Virus record (IMG/VR): IMGVR_UViG_3300025687_000004
Location: 1-55,280 of that record
Direction: 5' to 3' (one strand)
From: a virus
DNA length: 55,280 nucleotides
The position numbers and the translations under genes were made by a program. Shown here piece after piece: positions 23,146 to 32,284 of the stretch. The stretch's first letter is position 1; each line of letters begins with the position of its first letter. The notes under the pieces were generated by a model. It did not search any database and was not told the DNA's origin. It saw only the letters and a program-made list of their open reading frames with translations.

Positions 23146-23414
23146 CAAAAGATAAAACAAACGAAGTTTCTACGACTGATTTTGCTATTAATTACAACGG
23201 CCTTGGCGCTGTAACTAATTTAATGAAAGACGCTCAAAATATAAGAAATTTAACAAACTCTATTTTTGGTAGGTGTTGGAACGACACACAAAACTCGCAA
23301 TTACAAGCTGTATGTGAGGCAACTAACGCATCAATCTCTATGTTACAAGAAGATATTACGAGTTTACAAGCGTTACTAGCACCTTACGAAAATACTACAA
23401 ATAACAAAAAATAA
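23142..23414 (+). CDS. Small helical tail-region protein
   Basis: The 90-residue protein starts at ATG 23142 in the stop codon of the fibre gene. An apparent longer frame from 23109 has no ribosome-binding site. It is predicted helical with a short coiled coil (ATNASISMLQEDITSLQALL). Its position in the fibre cluster suggests a fibre chaperone or connector; no family is recognised. Confidence 0.65.
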   Translation: MTKDKTNEVSTTDFAINYNGLGAVTNLMKDAQNIRNLTNSIFGRCWNDTQNSQLQAVCEATNASISMLQEDITSLQALLAPYENTTNNKK

Positions 23415-23423
23415 CGAGGTTTT

Positions 23424-23612
23424 ATGAATACTAAAGATACATTACAAAACATCATCAAATATTCTCAAGTTTTATATAGTGACGGAATACTTTATTCATC
23501 TGACGACAAAGCGATATCAACTCAAGAGCGCAGAAATTTAGTCACTAAAGATATTGCTTTAATTCAAGAACAAATCAAAGTTCTAGAAAATATATTAAAT
23601 TCAAACAGATAA
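23424..23612 (+). CDS. Small helical tail-region protein
   Basis: The 62-residue protein is preceded by CGAGG. It is nearly all helix, with a C-terminal heptad-like segment (LIQEQIKVLENILN). Together with the previous gene it forms a pair of small helical proteins between fibre genes. The function is unknown. Confidence 0.65.
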   Translation: MNTKDTLQNIIKYSQVLYSDGILYSSDDKAISTQERRNLVTKDIALIQEQIKVLENILNSNR

Positions 23613-23623
23613 AGGTATTAAAA

Positions 23624-24205
23624 ATGACAACTAATTTTAACGGGATAGAAATTACAAGCAACGCAAAAACAGGAACTTCAAATAAAACAGCTTGTTTAAT
23701 TCCTCCCAATGTAACTGAGTCACAACGAGACTTGCTACAGAACAAAAAAAACGGCGCAATGATTTACAACATTACTGCTAATGAGTGGCAAGTACTTACT
23801 GATGGTCAATGGTTGGGCTTAGTATCAGAAAAGCCTATTACTCCAGCACCTGGATTGAACACAGAAGCGCTAGTCTTACCATTTGGAAAAAAAGACGAAG
23901 TCGAAGATATAGAAAGAGACAATGGTTTTCTGTATCTTGATATCACAAATAATCAAGTGAGAGGGTATATTAACGGCAAGTGGTTAACTTTTTACGCCAC
24001 TCAATGTGAAGTCCCAGGTTTAGGTATTACAAACGGCAGCCCAATGATTTTTCCATCTGGCGCGCAACAAGATGTAGAAGTAATAAAAAATGAAATAGAT
24101 GGTTTTATTTATTACGATACAACCAATAATCAATTACGCATTTTTGAAGGCGAACAAGGAGAAATAGGAAATGGAATATGGCGTAGTATTAAGTGGAGTG
24201 AGTAA
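23624..24205 (+). CDS. Fibre-tip-like protein with three GFxYxDxTxNQ repeats
   Basis: The 193-residue protein has three copies of a beta-motif: GAMIYNITANEWQVLTDGQW, GFLYLDITNNQVRGYINGKW and GFIYYDTTNNQLRIF. They are spaced about 60 residues apart and each ends in a Trp. This motif usually forms the C-terminal part of long phage fibres (GxxYxxTTxxxxxYxGxxW). Here it is a free-standing protein. It could be a trimeric knob or an adhesin tip. AAAGG precedes the start. Confidence 0.75.
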   Translation: MTTNFNGIEITSNAKTGTSNKTACLIPPNVTESQRDLLQNKKNGAMIYNITANEWQVLTDGQWLGLVSEKPITPAPGLNTEALVLPFGKKDEVEDIERDNGFLYLDITNNQVRGYINGKWLTFYATQCEVPGLGITNGSPMIFPSGAQQDVEVIKNEIDGFIYYDTTNNQLRIFEGEQGEIGNGIWRSIKWSE

Positions 24206-24210
24206 TATTT

Positions 24211-24588
24211 ATGAGCATTTTTGTTGATTACGATAATGTAATATTTCCAAATTTATCTAATACAAAAACAACTTTAATCGCAGCAGACAGTAATGCTTTA
24301 TGGGTAAATAGTATTATTGTCTGCAATAGAAGTAAGCAAGCAATAAGATTTAATTTGCAACAGATAAAAAGCAGTACCGACACTAGCGAGGTATTTTTAA
24401 TTAATGAATTTGAAATAGAGCCGTTGAAAAGCGTTGATGTTTTAGACGAATTGGGATTGACTTTAAATTTAAAATTTTCTGCTATTCCTAGTGTTAGCGA
24501 CAGTATAGTTTGTTTTTCAAACGGCAGTACGCAAGTTTTTGATTGCACTGTGATCTACAGCAAACTTAATGAATTACCTATTGCTTAA
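24211..24588 (+). CDS. Hypothetical tail-region protein
   Basis: The 125-residue protein is beta-rich (TLIAADSNALWVNSIIVCN, RFNLQQIK, VFLINEFEIEPLKSVDVLD). The layout resembles small beta-sandwich virion proteins, but I recognise no family. It closes the fibre transcription unit; the next promoter lies 5 nt after its stop. Confidence 0.65.
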   Translation: MSIFVDYDNVIFPNLSNTKTTLIAADSNALWVNSIIVCNRSKQAIRFNLQQIKSSTDTSEVFLINEFEIEPLKSVDVLDELGLTLNLKFSAIPSVSDSIVCFSNGSTQVFDCTVIYSKLNELPIA

Positions 24589-24592
24589 AATA

Positions 24593-24601
24593 TGTTATAA
24601 T
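24593..24601 (+). promoter_or_regulatory. Extended -10 promoter of the ejection-protein unit
   Basis: TGTTATAAT within TATGTTATAAT, the same eleven bases as at 14463 and 21045. It is followed by a 150-nt leader. Confidence 0.65.
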
Positions 24602-24754
24602 AGTTTTAAGTATATGTATTAGCATATGCTCCTCTTTTTAGCTGGAGAGTGTAAAAAGCTCTTCAGCAAGTTTCTGTGAAACTCAAAATCGCATCTTTGG
24701 TTATCTCTTAATCCTCAAAAGATTTCTTAAATTTAACACAATAATGGATGCGAT
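24602..24754 (+). promoter_or_regulatory. Structured leader of the ejection-protein genes
   Basis: No gene is seen in this stretch. It contains the motif TCAAAATCGCATCTTTGGTT (24683-24702), related to the two motifs in the capsid leader. ATCGCATC (24688-24695) is a perfect complement of GATGCGAT (24747-24754), the eight bases directly before the start codon at 24755, so the start would be masked when paired. The upstream part contains further small inverted repeats (GCATATGC, CTCC/GGAG). Confidence 0.5.
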
Positions 24755-25984
24755 ATGAATCCAGCAATAATAAATTATGCACAGTCTCAACAGCAACTAG
24801 CTGATCAAATGCGTTTATTAAATGAAAACAGTCAAAACGCAAATAGTGAACCAATTAATGCTAGTCCTAATCCTTTTGATTCTGGTATTCAAAGAGCTAT
24901 CTCAACAGCCAGAGACTCTTTAGGAATGACGGAAAAGCAGCAAGATCGGGCTTTGCGTAGAAGTTTGCTTAATTTTGCTTCAAACATTGCTCAAACTCCG
25001 AAAAGAAAGGGATTTTTTAATAATTTTGGCGATATATCTCGTGCTGCTCTTCCAGCTATCAGCGAATATTATAATGCAGAAGCAAAGGCAGAAATGGCAA
25101 ATAATGCCTTAGCTAATCAAATTTTGAATTATCAAAAAGGTTTAAGGCGTGAAGCGTTTGAACGTGAGAAGTTTAATAACCAGCGGCAATTTCAACAAGA
25201 TAAGCTAGAAGAAACTAAGCGTCATCATGATTTATTAGATAAATTTAATCAAGCTAAACTTGAGGCAAAAAACAAGTCTGCCGTTTCTCCGCTTGGCGAT
25301 AACTTTGCGCCAATTGAAAGCAAAACTGAGCGTACAAATTACAGTAAATTAAAACAATCTACTGGTGAAGTATTAGGCGATTTAGGAAAAATAAAACAGC
25401 AGTTTGAGAATTTGCAGGAGATTACTAAGGACGATTTAATAAACCCTATGAATCCTTATGTTGGGTCTTATGCTAATCAAGCAAAAGATTTATTAAGTTA
25501 TTTTAACAAAGACTCAGACGATCAAAATAAAAAAGCAGAGAGAGAAAAAAGTATTAAAAGAAAAGCTTTTGAAGCCGAAGTAAATAAATTCCAAGTAGAG
25601 TTTGAAAGAAAGCTGAAAGGGGGGGTGCTTGGCAAAGGTATTATTGAAATATTTGACAAGAAAAAAATGTTGCCTTCTGTTGGTGATGCGCCTGATGTAT
25701 TTCAGCAAAAGCTAGAAGACTTAAACGAGATGATCTCTAATCGTTATGAAGCTGCTGATAATTCACTACGTTACAACACTCATATTAGTCCTTATGACAT
25801 GGAGAGCTTAAAAAAACAAAATACTCTTGGACAAAATATGGGGCAAGCTGAAAATAAACTAGGAAAGCCTGTTGATACTAAGAAGCAAACAGTGACTATG
25901 GTTGGTCCAAATGGTACTGAAAGAGAAATACCGTTTAATAAAGTTAAATACTGGGAAAGCAAAGGAGCAAAAATAGTAGAATGA
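24755..25984 (+). CDS. Internal/ejection-type virion protein
   Basis: The 409-residue protein is largely helical and highly charged in the middle (RREAFEREKFNNQRQFQQDK). It resembles internal virion or ejection proteins of podophages in composition and position rather than in a nameable domain. Residues 55-75 contain TEKQQDRALRRSLLNFASNI, a typical start of such proteins. The stop overlaps the next start by ATGA, so it is coupled to the 740-residue protein. A DNA-ejection role is inferred. Confidence 0.65.
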   Translation: MNPAIINYAQSQQQLADQMRLLNENSQNANSEPINASPNPFDSGIQRAISTARDSLGMTEKQQDRALRRSLLNFASNIAQTPKRKGFFNNFGDISRAALPAISEYYNAEAKAEMANNALANQILNYQKGLRREAFEREKFNNQRQFQQDKLEETKRHHDLLDKFNQAKLEAKNKSAVSPLGDNFAPIESKTERTNYSKLKQSTGEVLGDLGKIKQQFENLQEITKDDLINPMNPYVGSYANQAKDLLSYFNKDSDDQNKKAEREKSIKRKAFEAEVNKFQVEFERKLKGGVLGKGIIEIFDKKKMLPSVGDAPDVFQQKLEDLNEMISNRYEAADNSLRYNTHISPYDMESLKKQNTLGQNMGQAENKLGKPVDTKKQTVTMVGPNGTEREIPFNKVKYWESKGAKIVE

Positions 25985-28203
25985 GTCAAGATAATTTTTG
26001 GGCTGAATTTGATCAACAACAAACTAATCCATCATATGTGAGTGATAATTTTTGGGCTGAATTTGACGATAGCCCTATAACTCAACCAAAACAAACCACT
26101 CAAGAGCCAGAGGGCGATTCTTGGGCTAGTTTTTTACCTAAAGCAGGATTAAAAGCAGCTACAAATATTGCAGATTTGCCTAGTGGAATAGAAAATTTAG
26201 TTGCTTTAAGTACAGAATACAGCCCTGTAAATTTATTTTCTAAATATTTTGGTGGTCCTTCATTGGCATATAAACCTATGTTACCAACAACTTCTGACGC
26301 TAGAGCTAAAATAAAAGAATATACTGGCGTTGATTTAGAACCAAAGCCTTCTAGTGCTGCTCAAAGAATAACTGGCAATATATTAGATTTTGCTGTTCCA
26401 GGCGGTATGTTTGCAAAAGCTGCTACAGCCCCGACTACTTTAGGCAAGGTTTTGAATACTGCAAAACCTATAGCTGGAGCAGGGGCACTAGGCGCAGGAA
26501 GTGGCGCACTGCAAGAAATGGGGGTAAATCCTTTAGTTGCTGATATTGGAGCTTCGCTTACACCTTATGGAGCAAAAAAGGCAATGCAAGGTATTAGCAA
26601 ACCTATCAAATACCTACTACCAACAGCAGAAGAAACAGCTAGAAAATCGTTTCAAAGACAAGTAGGCCAAGAGAATATCCCTCAAGTTTTAGAGAATTTA
26701 GACAAAAAATTCCCATTTGATGCTCCAGCTACTACAGCTGAATTAGCAGATAATGTTGGTATTGCTAAGATGCACCAAGCAATGAGTCCTAATATTGGTG
26801 CTATTTCTGACAAACAAAAAGAAGTAAACGCAATTTTAAAAGGTAAAATTGATAATTTATCTACAATGAGAAACCATGACCCTTATAATTTAGGCGAAAT
26901 AATTAGGGATGGGATAGAGAATAAATATCAAAATGCATTAAAAGAAAGAGCTTTCAATGCTAATCCGCTATATGAAAAACTTACAAGTGATACAGATAGA
27001 TTCCTCAGTTTACCTCATTTAAAAAATTACTTATCAGAAGAAAAAACAAGGCATTTAGGGCCATTAAAAAAAGAACTAGACGTTATTTCAAGTTGGACTA
27101 AGCCACCTAAACAAAGCCGTACGAGTATAGCAAAAGATCAACAAAATATAGTTGATGAAATTACAAACATTGACAAAAAAATAAAAGAGTTTAACAAATC
27201 ACCGGCTGTTACTTCTGTTTTAAGGGGAGAAAGAGATGCGTTGCAACAAAAATTACTGTCTAGTGAGGCTCAAAAAATAAGAAAAAATGATTTAAATTAT
27301 CCTCAAGTGGATAGTCTTTTGCAAAATTTAGAAAATGCGAAGAGTCAAAGAAGAACAAAAGGCGCAGGTGCTTCGGCCAAGCTATACGAACTAGCAAAAA
27401 AGAATGTATACAAAGATATACTTAAAGAGAAAGCTCCAGATATTACAGAAGCCAGAAACGTTTATAGAGAATATTCGAAACCTGTTTCTGCTATTGATAC
27501 TAATTCATTATTGAAAAAATTCGTTGAGAAAAAAACTTCAAAAAATCCATACAACGAACAAGAAATTACTAATTTTGTTTTATCTCCTGAAAGAGTGCCT
27601 AAAAAAATATTAGATAGTAGCATTGACGAAACAAAGGCTTTAATGAAGCAAATAGATAAAAACCCTGAAATGCTAAATGCGGTAAGAAGTAGTTTTATTC
27701 AAGACCTTGTTCCAAAGTCAGATTCAAAATTGTCTTACGATAAAATTGACAAATTTTTAACACGTCACAAAGGCAAACTACCGGAAGTATTTGATAACAA
27801 TCAAATACAAGTGTTAAACGATGCAAAAGATATACTAAAAGCTCGCAACAACGCTGAAAACATGGGAAGAGCAATTGGTTCTAACACTCAATCAGAAACA
27901 ACATTACTTGCTGAATTAGCCACTACTCCTATATCAGCATTTGGCAAACAAGCTGCAAAAATATTGCCATTTGGAACACGCATAAGTCCAATGTTATCTG
28001 GTGGTTATAATGCCGTGATGAAAGCTCAAAAACAAAATGTTCATGAAATACTAAAAGAGGCTTTGGTAGACCCAGAAAAAGCTAAATTATTGCTAATGCC
28101 TACTAAGGACATAAAATCGGCAGATCAATTAAACTCAATATTAGCAAGACTTGCTCCTATCTCAAAAGACCTAACAGAAATCGATAGCATGGGAGGCCAG
28201 TAA
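25981..28203 (+). CDS. Large internal virion / DNA-ejection protein
   Basis: The 740-residue protein begins with two copies of DNFWAEFD (residues 4-11 and 21-28) and a third variant DSWASF near residue 44. I know this short motif from N-termini of large ejection proteins. An Ala/Gly-rich hydrophobic region (about 135-185: KPIAGAGALGAGSGAL) could insert in membranes, and a long helical body follows. It is coupled to genes at both ends. No lytic transglycosylase motif is visible, unlike many internal virion proteins. This may reflect a host with little peptidoglycan. Confidence 0.65.
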   Translation: MSQDNFWAEFDQQQTNPSYVSDNFWAEFDDSPITQPKQTTQEPEGDSWASFLPKAGLKAATNIADLPSGIENLVALSTEYSPVNLFSKYFGGPSLAYKPMLPTTSDARAKIKEYTGVDLEPKPSSAAQRITGNILDFAVPGGMFAKAATAPTTLGKVLNTAKPIAGAGALGAGSGALQEMGVNPLVADIGASLTPYGAKKAMQGISKPIKYLLPTAEETARKSFQRQVGQENIPQVLENLDKKFPFDAPATTAELADNVGIAKMHQAMSPNIGAISDKQKEVNAILKGKIDNLSTMRNHDPYNLGEIIRDGIENKYQNALKERAFNANPLYEKLTSDTDRFLSLPHLKNYLSEEKTRHLGPLKKELDVISSWTKPPKQSRTSIAKDQQNIVDEITNIDKKIKEFNKSPAVTSVLRGERDALQQKLLSSEAQKIRKNDLNYPQVDSLLQNLENAKSQRRTKGAGASAKLYELAKKNVYKDILKEKAPDITEARNVYREYSKPVSAIDTNSLLKKFVEKKTSKNPYNEQEITNFVLSPERVPKKILDSSIDETKALMKQIDKNPEMLNAVRSSFIQDLVPKSDSKLSYDKIDKFLTRHKGKLPEVFDNNQIQVLNDAKDILKARNNAENMGRAIGSNTQSETTLLAELATTPISAFGKQAAKILPFGTRISPMLSGGYNAVMKAQKQNVHEILKEALVDPEKAKLLLMPTKDIKSADQLNSILARLAPISKDLTEIDSMGGQ

Positions 28204-28826
28204 TGGATTACAACACACTAAAAAACCAGATACAAAGTTATGCTAATCGTGATGATGCAGCTTTTATTGAGCAAATTCCTAACTTTATTGAGCAAGGAAT
28301 TAATCGTTTATACAGTGAAGCTAAAAATATTGGCTGGGAAGTTGTAATTACTGGAGATGTTGCGCTGAATGCAACGACTGTACCTAAGCCAGCAGGTTGG
28401 CTTGAAACTATTAGCCTTGAGCTGTATAGCGCAGATCAAACATTTTCTAAGTTTTTATTTCCTAGAAGTTACGAGTTTTGTAAGTCATACTGGCCTAATC
28501 AAACTTTAACAAGTGAACCCCAGTTTTATTCATATTTAGATGCTTATAACGATTTTTTTATTAGTCCAACTGCTGATAAAGCGTACAAGTATAGGTTGAT
28601 ATATTTAGGAATCCCTATATTTAACGAATACAACACTACAAACTTTTTAACTCTGAGATATCCAAGACTGTTATTTTATGCTTGCATGTTAGAAGCAATG
28701 CCATTTTTAAAAGATGACGAAAGGCTTGGCTCATTCGAACAATTATACGCTAGCAGCTTGTCAGATATTAACAAAGACAGCGCAAATCGTTACGTTGATA
28801 GAACTTCAGAGAGGGATAAGGATTGA
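28203..28826 (+). CDS. Head-tail adaptor / neck protein
   Basis: The 207-residue protein starts YNTLKNQIQSYANRDDAAFIEQIPNFIEQGINRLY. This is the N-terminal pattern of a phage adaptor family found before the nozzle gene in podophages of marine and intracellular Alphaproteobacteria. Later blocks (LRYPRLLFYACMLEAMPFL, DDERLGSFEQLYA) agree. It overlaps the upstream stop by one base and its own stop contains the next start. It likely links the neck to the nozzle. Confidence 0.75.
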   Translation: MDYNTLKNQIQSYANRDDAAFIEQIPNFIEQGINRLYSEAKNIGWEVVITGDVALNATTVPKPAGWLETISLELYSADQTFSKFLFPRSYEFCKSYWPNQTLTSEPQFYSYLDAYNDFFISPTADKAYKYRLIYLGIPIFNEYNTTNFLTLRYPRLLFYACMLEAMPFLKDDERLGSFEQLYASSLSDINKDSANRYVDRTSERDKD

Positions 28827-30406
28827 TGGCAGATTATATATTCCCTCTGACTTACAAGGCTGGCTTTAATAGAGATGGTACAGACTATCAACCTGAGTTT
28901 TGTACGGAGGGTCAATGGATAAGATTTAATGAAGGCAAGGTACAGAAAATAGGCGGAGTTGTTAGCCCTGGTGCATTACCTGATTATAACTTTGAAAAAG
29001 TACAAACAATTAATCTATTTCCTGACCATGATCCAAATAAAATAAAGGTTTATTTAGCGAGTCAGAGCAAAATATTTACATTTACAGTAACCCAAGATTT
29101 TGCTAACAAATCAGCAATTACAAATCTTGGAAATGAAGAGTTTAACAATCAAGCTTTTAACTCTGACACTTTGTTTCAATCAAGTGTTGTTATAGACAAT
29201 AAGGTAAAAAAGTTGTTGTTTTTAAAAACGTATAACGCTCAAAACATAGCAAGTAATACTAAGTGCAAGCTGTATCAGTTAAATATTGCTAATAATCAGT
29301 TTTCAGAAGTGCCTCAAGGACAAGGATTTTTAACAAATTTCAACAATCAAGTGAGTGGTGGTATGTGCTACGCTGCTCCTCATTTATTTTTATATGGTGA
29401 AAATGGCTTTGTGCAATATAGTAGAGCAAATAATCCTTTAGACTTTAGAGAAAATAATACAAGTGGTATTTTGTATATTTCTAATGATAAAGTAATATAC
29501 GCAGCATCTGTCCGAGGTGGTTCTAATAGTCCATCATTGCTCTTTTGGACTTTATCTAAAGTGGTAAGAATTACTAACACCTCCGAAGACAGCGATAGAG
29601 TAAGTTTTCAAATAGACGTTGTATCCAATGCGTCTTCTATTTTATCTTCAAGAGCAGTCGCCGAATATGATGGCTTATTTTTCTGGATAGGAACTGATAG
29701 ATTTTTTGTTTATAACGGCGTTGTCCAAGAAATGGTCAATAATAGCTCTATTAATTATTTCTTTGATAATCTTGACATTAATCATAGGCAATTAGTTTTT
29801 AGCGTCATAAATCCACGCTTTGGCGAAATATGGTGGTATTACCCAGAAAAAGGTCAAGATCAAGCGAATGTCAAAAATACCAGAGCATTGATCTACAACA
29901 AGCGTGAGAACTCTTGGTACGACACTGCTATAAGTCGTGATTGTGGCATATTTTCAAGCGATTTCGGTTTCATGGCAACTTATGGATTTAGTTTTCAAAA
30001 TGGCAATCTAAATAAGTTTTTGTGGAAGCATGAGGTTGGCGATAAAGAAATAGCTGTTGGTACTATAAACTCATCAATTATATCTTCAGTAACCACGCCA
30101 TTTATTTCGCAAGCTGCATTTAACACACAAAATCCAATGAGTGGAGTCGATAGATTCTTGCAATTAAAACGCATTGAACCTGATTTTGTAATGAACGATA
30201 GAAGCAAAGAAATTAAGGTTAGCATTAACACAAAAAGATACGGACAAAGCGCATTAACTACTTCTGTACCATTTACTTTCACAGGTGAAACAAAAAAAAT
30301 AGATACCAGAGAGCAAGGTAGATCAATATCTTTAACTTTTGAATCCGAACACTTTTTTAGGATGGGTAATATTATGCTACTTATGGCGAGTGGGGATGGT
30401 AACTGA
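28826..30406 (+). CDS. Tail nozzle / hub protein (P22 gp10-like)
   Basis: The 526-residue protein starts at ATG 28826 (ADYIFPLTYKAGFNRDG), in the stop of the adaptor gene. Residues 35-45 (GQWIRFNEGKVQKIGG) and the repeated FxWIGTDRFFVYNGVVQEM and RFGEIWWYYPE elements are those of beta-propeller nozzle proteins such as P22 gp10. It would extend the neck and hold packaged DNA. A C-terminal Ig-like strand region closes the protein. No signal sequence is present. Confidence 0.8.
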   Translation: MADYIFPLTYKAGFNRDGTDYQPEFCTEGQWIRFNEGKVQKIGGVVSPGALPDYNFEKVQTINLFPDHDPNKIKVYLASQSKIFTFTVTQDFANKSAITNLGNEEFNNQAFNSDTLFQSSVVIDNKVKKLLFLKTYNAQNIASNTKCKLYQLNIANNQFSEVPQGQGFLTNFNNQVSGGMCYAAPHLFLYGENGFVQYSRANNPLDFRENNTSGILYISNDKVIYAASVRGGSNSPSLLFWTLSKVVRITNTSEDSDRVSFQIDVVSNASSILSSRAVAEYDGLFFWIGTDRFFVYNGVVQEMVNNSSINYFFDNLDINHRQLVFSVINPRFGEIWWYYPEKGQDQANVKNTRALIYNKRENSWYDTAISRDCGIFSSDFGFMATYGFSFQNGNLNKFLWKHEVGDKEIAVGTINSSIISSVTTPFISQAAFNTQNPMSGVDRFLQLKRIEPDFVMNDRSKEIKVSINTKRYGQSALTTSVPFTFTGETKKIDTREQGRSISLTFESEHFFRMGNIMLLMASGDGN

Positions 30407-30678
30407 TGATAGTGTGGCCTGAATATATTGATATTAAAGATTGGGCAGCAAATTTAATTGTTGATTATCCTGATGAATACTTGCCTATACTTGAAGATGC
30501 AGACAAATGGGAAGACTGGGCATCTATAGTTGCGGGTACTGGAGTTTTTGCAAGAAATGATATCCCAGCACCTTTTTCTGTAACAGAAGGAGAAAAAAAG
30601 CAAGAGTTCAAAGATTGGCAAGAATGGGCAAAGACAGTTTATAATTTAATGATAAATAGCGGAGATAAAAATGTTTAA
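30406..30678 (+). CDS. Small acidic Trp-rich protein
   Basis: The 90-residue protein has Trp in IVWPEYIDIKDWAANLI, WEDWASIVAGTGVFARNDIP and FKDWQEWAKTVY. Small proteins with WxxWAxxV and F..NxIPxP elements recur directly after nozzle genes in podophages. They are probably structural, of unknown role. The start overlaps the nozzle stop by one base and the end overlaps the next gene by 8 nt. Confidence 0.7.
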   Translation: MIVWPEYIDIKDWAANLIVDYPDEYLPILEDADKWEDWASIVAGTGVFARNDIPAPFSVTEGEKKQEFKDWQEWAKTVYNLMINSGDKNV

Positions 30679-32281
30679 TCCAATGGTAAACATGACAAAT
30701 GATGAAGATATGGAAGAAAACAATCCATACATGACAAATAACGCTCCTATGATGCCGAATTATTATGCCGAAGGGGGTATGGTCGAAAATGAAGAAATGT
30801 CGCCTCTAATCGCACTTATGGGGCAAAATGAAGGCAATCAAAACGAAAGCAAACCTAAAGCTGATAATAATCCATATCCATCGCTTGCAGAAATGATTCG
30901 CCAGCAAGGTGAAGGTGAGGATACAGTGCTAGCTCATATTAATCCTGTTGAAGCTGAAATGCTAGATGTAATGAATGGTAGCACTGTAAATCCAGTTACT
31001 GGATTGCCTCAGTTTGGTAGATGGAATTTTTGGAAAAACCCTATCAAAGCTACAAAAAAATGGGCAAAAAAGGGGGGAGTTGGTAATTTATTAACCTATG
31101 GACCGTTTGGAGCTTTAGGTATAGAAATGCTGCCTAAAAAAGCTAACAAATGGGTCACTTCTGGTACAAATAAATATGTCTTACCTGCTGCTGCTTCTAT
31201 GCTTGGGAATACAATATTACCAGGTATTGGTGGAGTGATTGGTGGTAGTTTAGGTGGTGCTGCTGGTGGCGCTCATAAAGGCAGGGCGGGCGAAGGTGCA
31301 ATGAGAGGTGCTATGATAGGAGCTACTTTGCCTAGTGCTGCGAGTTTAGCTGGAAGTGGTGCAAATGCTTTAGGTATGGAAGGCTTAGGACAAACTCTAA
31401 CCAATTACGGCGAACAAAATTCAATCATGAAGGCTTTAGGTTTAAGCGATATGTTTGGAGGTAGCGGTGGTATAAGCGGTGTTTCTGCTGGTGATGGAGG
31501 TAGTTATATTGCTAACGAAGTGCCAGTATCAGAAATAGTAAAGCAGGAAGCAGCCAAGACGGCGGCAACTGAATCTGCAAAACAAGCAGCAAAGAAATCA
31601 TTTACCGATATGCTCATGGATAATAGTAAGAACTTCTTCAGCCAGCCTTCTAATTTACTTACTGCTGCAGTGCTTGGTGGTTCTTTAATGAATAGGCCAA
31701 AACCTCCAAAAGACAAATCACCAGAAGAATTAGCAGCAGAAATAAAACGTTTGCAAATGGGTTTATTGCTTACCCCTCAAGAACAAGCAGCAAAAGAAGC
31801 AGCAGACTTGGCTGCTGAACAATCAAAAAGACGTGTTGCTAGAAATAAGTTCTTACCAGAAGAGCGGTTTAATATAGAGCCTTTATATGTAAAGACCAAT
31901 AGTCCTGAAGAATACAGGCAAAGAGGTAGGTGGCTTGAGTATTATAATAATCCACAGTTTAGCGGTAGCCCAGTAATGATGAAAGAAGGCGGAGAAGTTA
32001 AGCCAAAAATTTCTTATGAAATAGAGCAATTTAGTTATCCTTCTGGCTTAGGCTTTTATGTAAGCGGTGAAACTAAAGGTCAGGATGATAAAATACCAGC
32101 TATGCTATCTGACGGGGAGTATGTAATTCCTGCTGATACAGTTGCGCATTTAGGCGATGGCAATAATAACGCTGGAGCTAAAAAACTTGACGAAATGATA
32201 AAAAAAATAAGAGGTAGTAAAGGCATGAAAAACGCCCTACCGCCTAAAGCAAAATCATTAACAGCTTATTTGGGGATGTAG
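30671..32281 (+). CDS. Internal virion protein with glycine-zipper membrane region
   Basis: The 536-residue protein has a Met/Asn-rich N-terminus and then EGEDTVLAHINPVEAEML, known from virion proteins that begin with a conserved HxNPxEAxxL segment. A Gly/Ala zipper region (about 180-220: GGVIGGSLGGAAGGAHKGR) could insert in the host membrane. The C-terminal GQDDKIPAMLSDGEYVIPADTV with LGDGNNNAGAKKLDEM block recurs at the end of podophage internal proteins. It probably takes part in genome ejection. No enzyme motif is seen. Confidence 0.72.
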   Translation: MFNPMVNMTNDEDMEENNPYMTNNAPMMPNYYAEGGMVENEEMSPLIALMGQNEGNQNESKPKADNNPYPSLAEMIRQQGEGEDTVLAHINPVEAEMLDVMNGSTVNPVTGLPQFGRWNFWKNPIKATKKWAKKGGVGNLLTYGPFGALGIEMLPKKANKWVTSGTNKYVLPAAASMLGNTILPGIGGVIGGSLGGAAGGAHKGRAGEGAMRGAMIGATLPSAASLAGSGANALGMEGLGQTLTNYGEQNSIMKALGLSDMFGGSGGISGVSAGDGGSYIANEVPVSEIVKQEAAKTAATESAKQAAKKSFTDMLMDNSKNFFSQPSNLLTAAVLGGSLMNRPKPPKDKSPEELAAEIKRLQMGLLLTPQEQAAKEAADLAAEQSKRRVARNKFLPEERFNIEPLYVKTNSPEEYRQRGRWLEYYNNPQFSGSPVMMKEGGEVKPKISYEIEQFSYPSGLGFYVSGETKGQDDKIPAMLSDGEYVIPADTVAHLGDGNNNAGAKKLDEMIKKIRGSKGMKNALPPKAKSLTAYLGM

Positions 32282-32284
32282 ATT

